Assembly: GCA_015231515.1 (NCBI GenBank)
Contig: JADGBM010000010.1
Coordinates: 1 to 53,611, forward strand
Reading direction: 5' to 3'
Source of the DNA: Desulfobulbaceae bacterium
GTDB taxonomy: Bacteria; Desulfobacterota; Desulfobulbia; Desulfobulbales; VMSU01
Length of the DNA stretch: 53,611 bases
The notes under the pieces were generated by a model. The model made no database searches, was not told the DNA's origin, and saw only the letters and a program-made list of their open reading frames with translations. The position numbers and the translations under genes were made by a program. The first letter of the stretch is position 1, and each line of letters begins with the position of its first letter. This document shows, piece after piece, positions 52,761 to 53,611 of the stretch.

Positions 52761-52844
52761 GTCTATATTTGCTGGGTTTCGCAGAGCTCAACCCAGCCTA
52801 CGAAAATTTACAGGATAAAAGTATACATTGTTGGTAATTGGTAG
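52718..52844. repeat. RAYT-associated repeat, copy C (overlaps the transposase 3-prime end)
   Basis: 127 bases start inside the transposase gene and run through its stop. They match copy A with a single evident change (GAGTCTAT versus GAGTTTAT). It is followed by the GTTGGGTAGAGG...AACCCAAC hairpin also seen upstream of the gene. Confidence 0.85.
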
Positions 52845-52976
52845 GTTGGGTAGAGGTACGAAACCCAACATTCCCAAACTGATCTCTTTAATAGAAGGTT
52901 AATTCGTGCAAAATAGGCTTATTTGGTTCAGTTTTAGTCGCTCAAAAACAAAAAGTAAGAGGACTGTTAAGTGGAT

Positions 52977-53611
52977 ATGAGGTCGCTAATAAAGCAGTTA
53001 ACCGTTTGTGCCCCCGTCAAGCGAGTAATGAACAGAATGTTTCCGTGTGCTCCTGTGGCGAATAAATTTGTTGGTTGTTTGCAGTTCTTAATAATTTTAT
53101 TTCTCTCCAATGTTGCTTTCGCTCAGGAAAACCTCTCAGTAGATTTTGAAACGGTGATTCAGGAAAACTTCCTGGGTATTAATGCCGTCTACCATGGCTT
53201 CACCTATATGCCGGAATCCCTTGAGCAGGGGATGAATGAAGAGCTCAGGGCGATTGAGATGCAGCGTGTTGAGCAGTCTGGGCTGCACATTGCCAGGACT
53301 TTTTATCGTCCCGATTGGGCGATGGGTGAGGAGGTCTGGACATCGCCGGATTGGCAGTCAGTTAAAATGAAGGCCCTGTATGCCTGGTTGGCAGATATGC
53401 AGAAGCGCAATGTAGATGTCGCCTTGAATATGGGCTGGTGGTTTGCCCGGGATGTAATCTGGAACCGGGATCAGCATCTGCCGACCTATCCGGATGATAT
53501 GCTTCGTTATGTCGAATGGGTGAGTGAGTCGCTTCATCAAATAATTGAGCTGCGTAAATTCACCAATGTGAAATATGTTTTCATGTTTACTGAGCCAGGT
53601 GGGAATTATGG
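52977..53611 (+). CDS. Secreted glycosidase-like protein, 3-prime end outside the window
   Basis: The frame stays open to the last base, giving at least 211 residues. The hydrophobic segment FLIILFLSNVAFA ending before QENL is a signal peptide. The mature part looks like a TIM-barrel hydrolase: NFLGINAVYHGF, GLHIARTFYRPDWAM, RNVDVALNMGWWFARD and KYVFMFTEPGG, where FTEP sits where clan-A glycosidases carry the acid/base Glu. The start is unsure: ATG 52977 or GTG 52971 follow an AGAGGA site, ATG 53028 is nearer, and GTG 53055 gives the neatest signal peptide. The codons just before that resemble a degenerate CACGAAAACACAC repeat. Confidence 0.68.
   Translation, partial: MRSLIKQLTVCAPVKRVMNRMFPCAPVANKFVGCLQFLIILFLSNVAFAQENLSVDFETVIQENFLGINAVYHGFTYMPESLEQGMNEELRAIEMQRVEQSGLHIARTFYRPDWAMGEEVWTSPDWQSVKMKALYAWLADMQKRNVDVALNMGWWFARDVIWNRDQHLPTYPDDMLRYVEWVSESLHQIIELRKFTNVKYVFMFTEPGGNY

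Overview
The window is a chromosomal segment of a Gram-negative, moderately AT-rich bacterium that is very rich in c-type cytochromes. A tetraheme cytochrome c3, Geobacter/Desulfo-type doubled-CXXCH cytochromes, lipoprotein cytochromes and an OmcE-like cytochrome locus point to the Desulfobacterota, possibly Desulfobulbales. That placement is inference from protein families, not from a marker gene tree. I count ten cytochrome genes with 90 CXXCH motifs plus 7 CX3CH/CX4CH motifs, about 97 potential heme sites. I recognise no tRNA, rRNA or CRISPR array.

Layout. (1) 1-7.2 kb holds housekeeping genes: nnr, two CBS-domain proteins, a pabB-pabC fusion broken by one in-frame TGA, and a class A penicillin-binding protein. 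(2) 7.3-19.2 kb is a minus-strand cytochrome block. It contains cytochrome c3, a 25-motif giant cytochrome, and a tight operon encoding a SPOR-domain 15-motif cytochrome, a 5-heme lipoprotein, a 9-motif cytochrome, two PilZ proteins and two [HAMP membrane protein + cytochrome] units. (3) 19.2-20.1 kb has palindromic repeats and a PIN/RHH toxin-antitoxin pair. (4) 20.5-25.7 kb has a membrane TPR protein, a GT41 O-GlcNAc-transferase-like protein and a 12-heme cytochrome. (5) 26.0-36.3 kb has a MORN-repeat lipoprotein, then a locus resembling those of extracellular cytochrome filaments: an OmcE-like tetraheme cytochrome, divergent from NHL lipoprotein, outer-membrane barrel, SurA/PpiC-like chaperone, NHL lipoprotein and a 12-motif cytochrome with an OmcE-like N-terminus. 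(6) 36.3-43.7 kb is a surface-glycan block: a second membrane TPR protein, GtrA, two methyltransferases and three GT2 glycosyltransferases. (7) 43.7-51.7 kb has a sigma-54 response regulator, ispG, proS, a RelA/SpoT homologue with a degenerate hydrolase site, and rpmB. The DNA around proS is scarred by a partial proS duplication, two halves of a GxxExxY gene and CACGAAAACACAC-type repeats. (8) 51.9-53.6 kb has a RAYT transposase inside its own repeat family and the start of a secreted glycosidase-like gene cut by the window end.

How the parts may work together (inference): the 812-residue cytochrome could be held on peptidoglycan by its SPOR domains and pass electrons between inner-membrane and outer-membrane partners. 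The OmcE-like locus could export and assemble extracellular heme wires. The OGT-like enzyme and the glycan genes could decorate surface cytochromes or polysaccharide. The two PilZ proteins offer a link to cyclic di-GMP.
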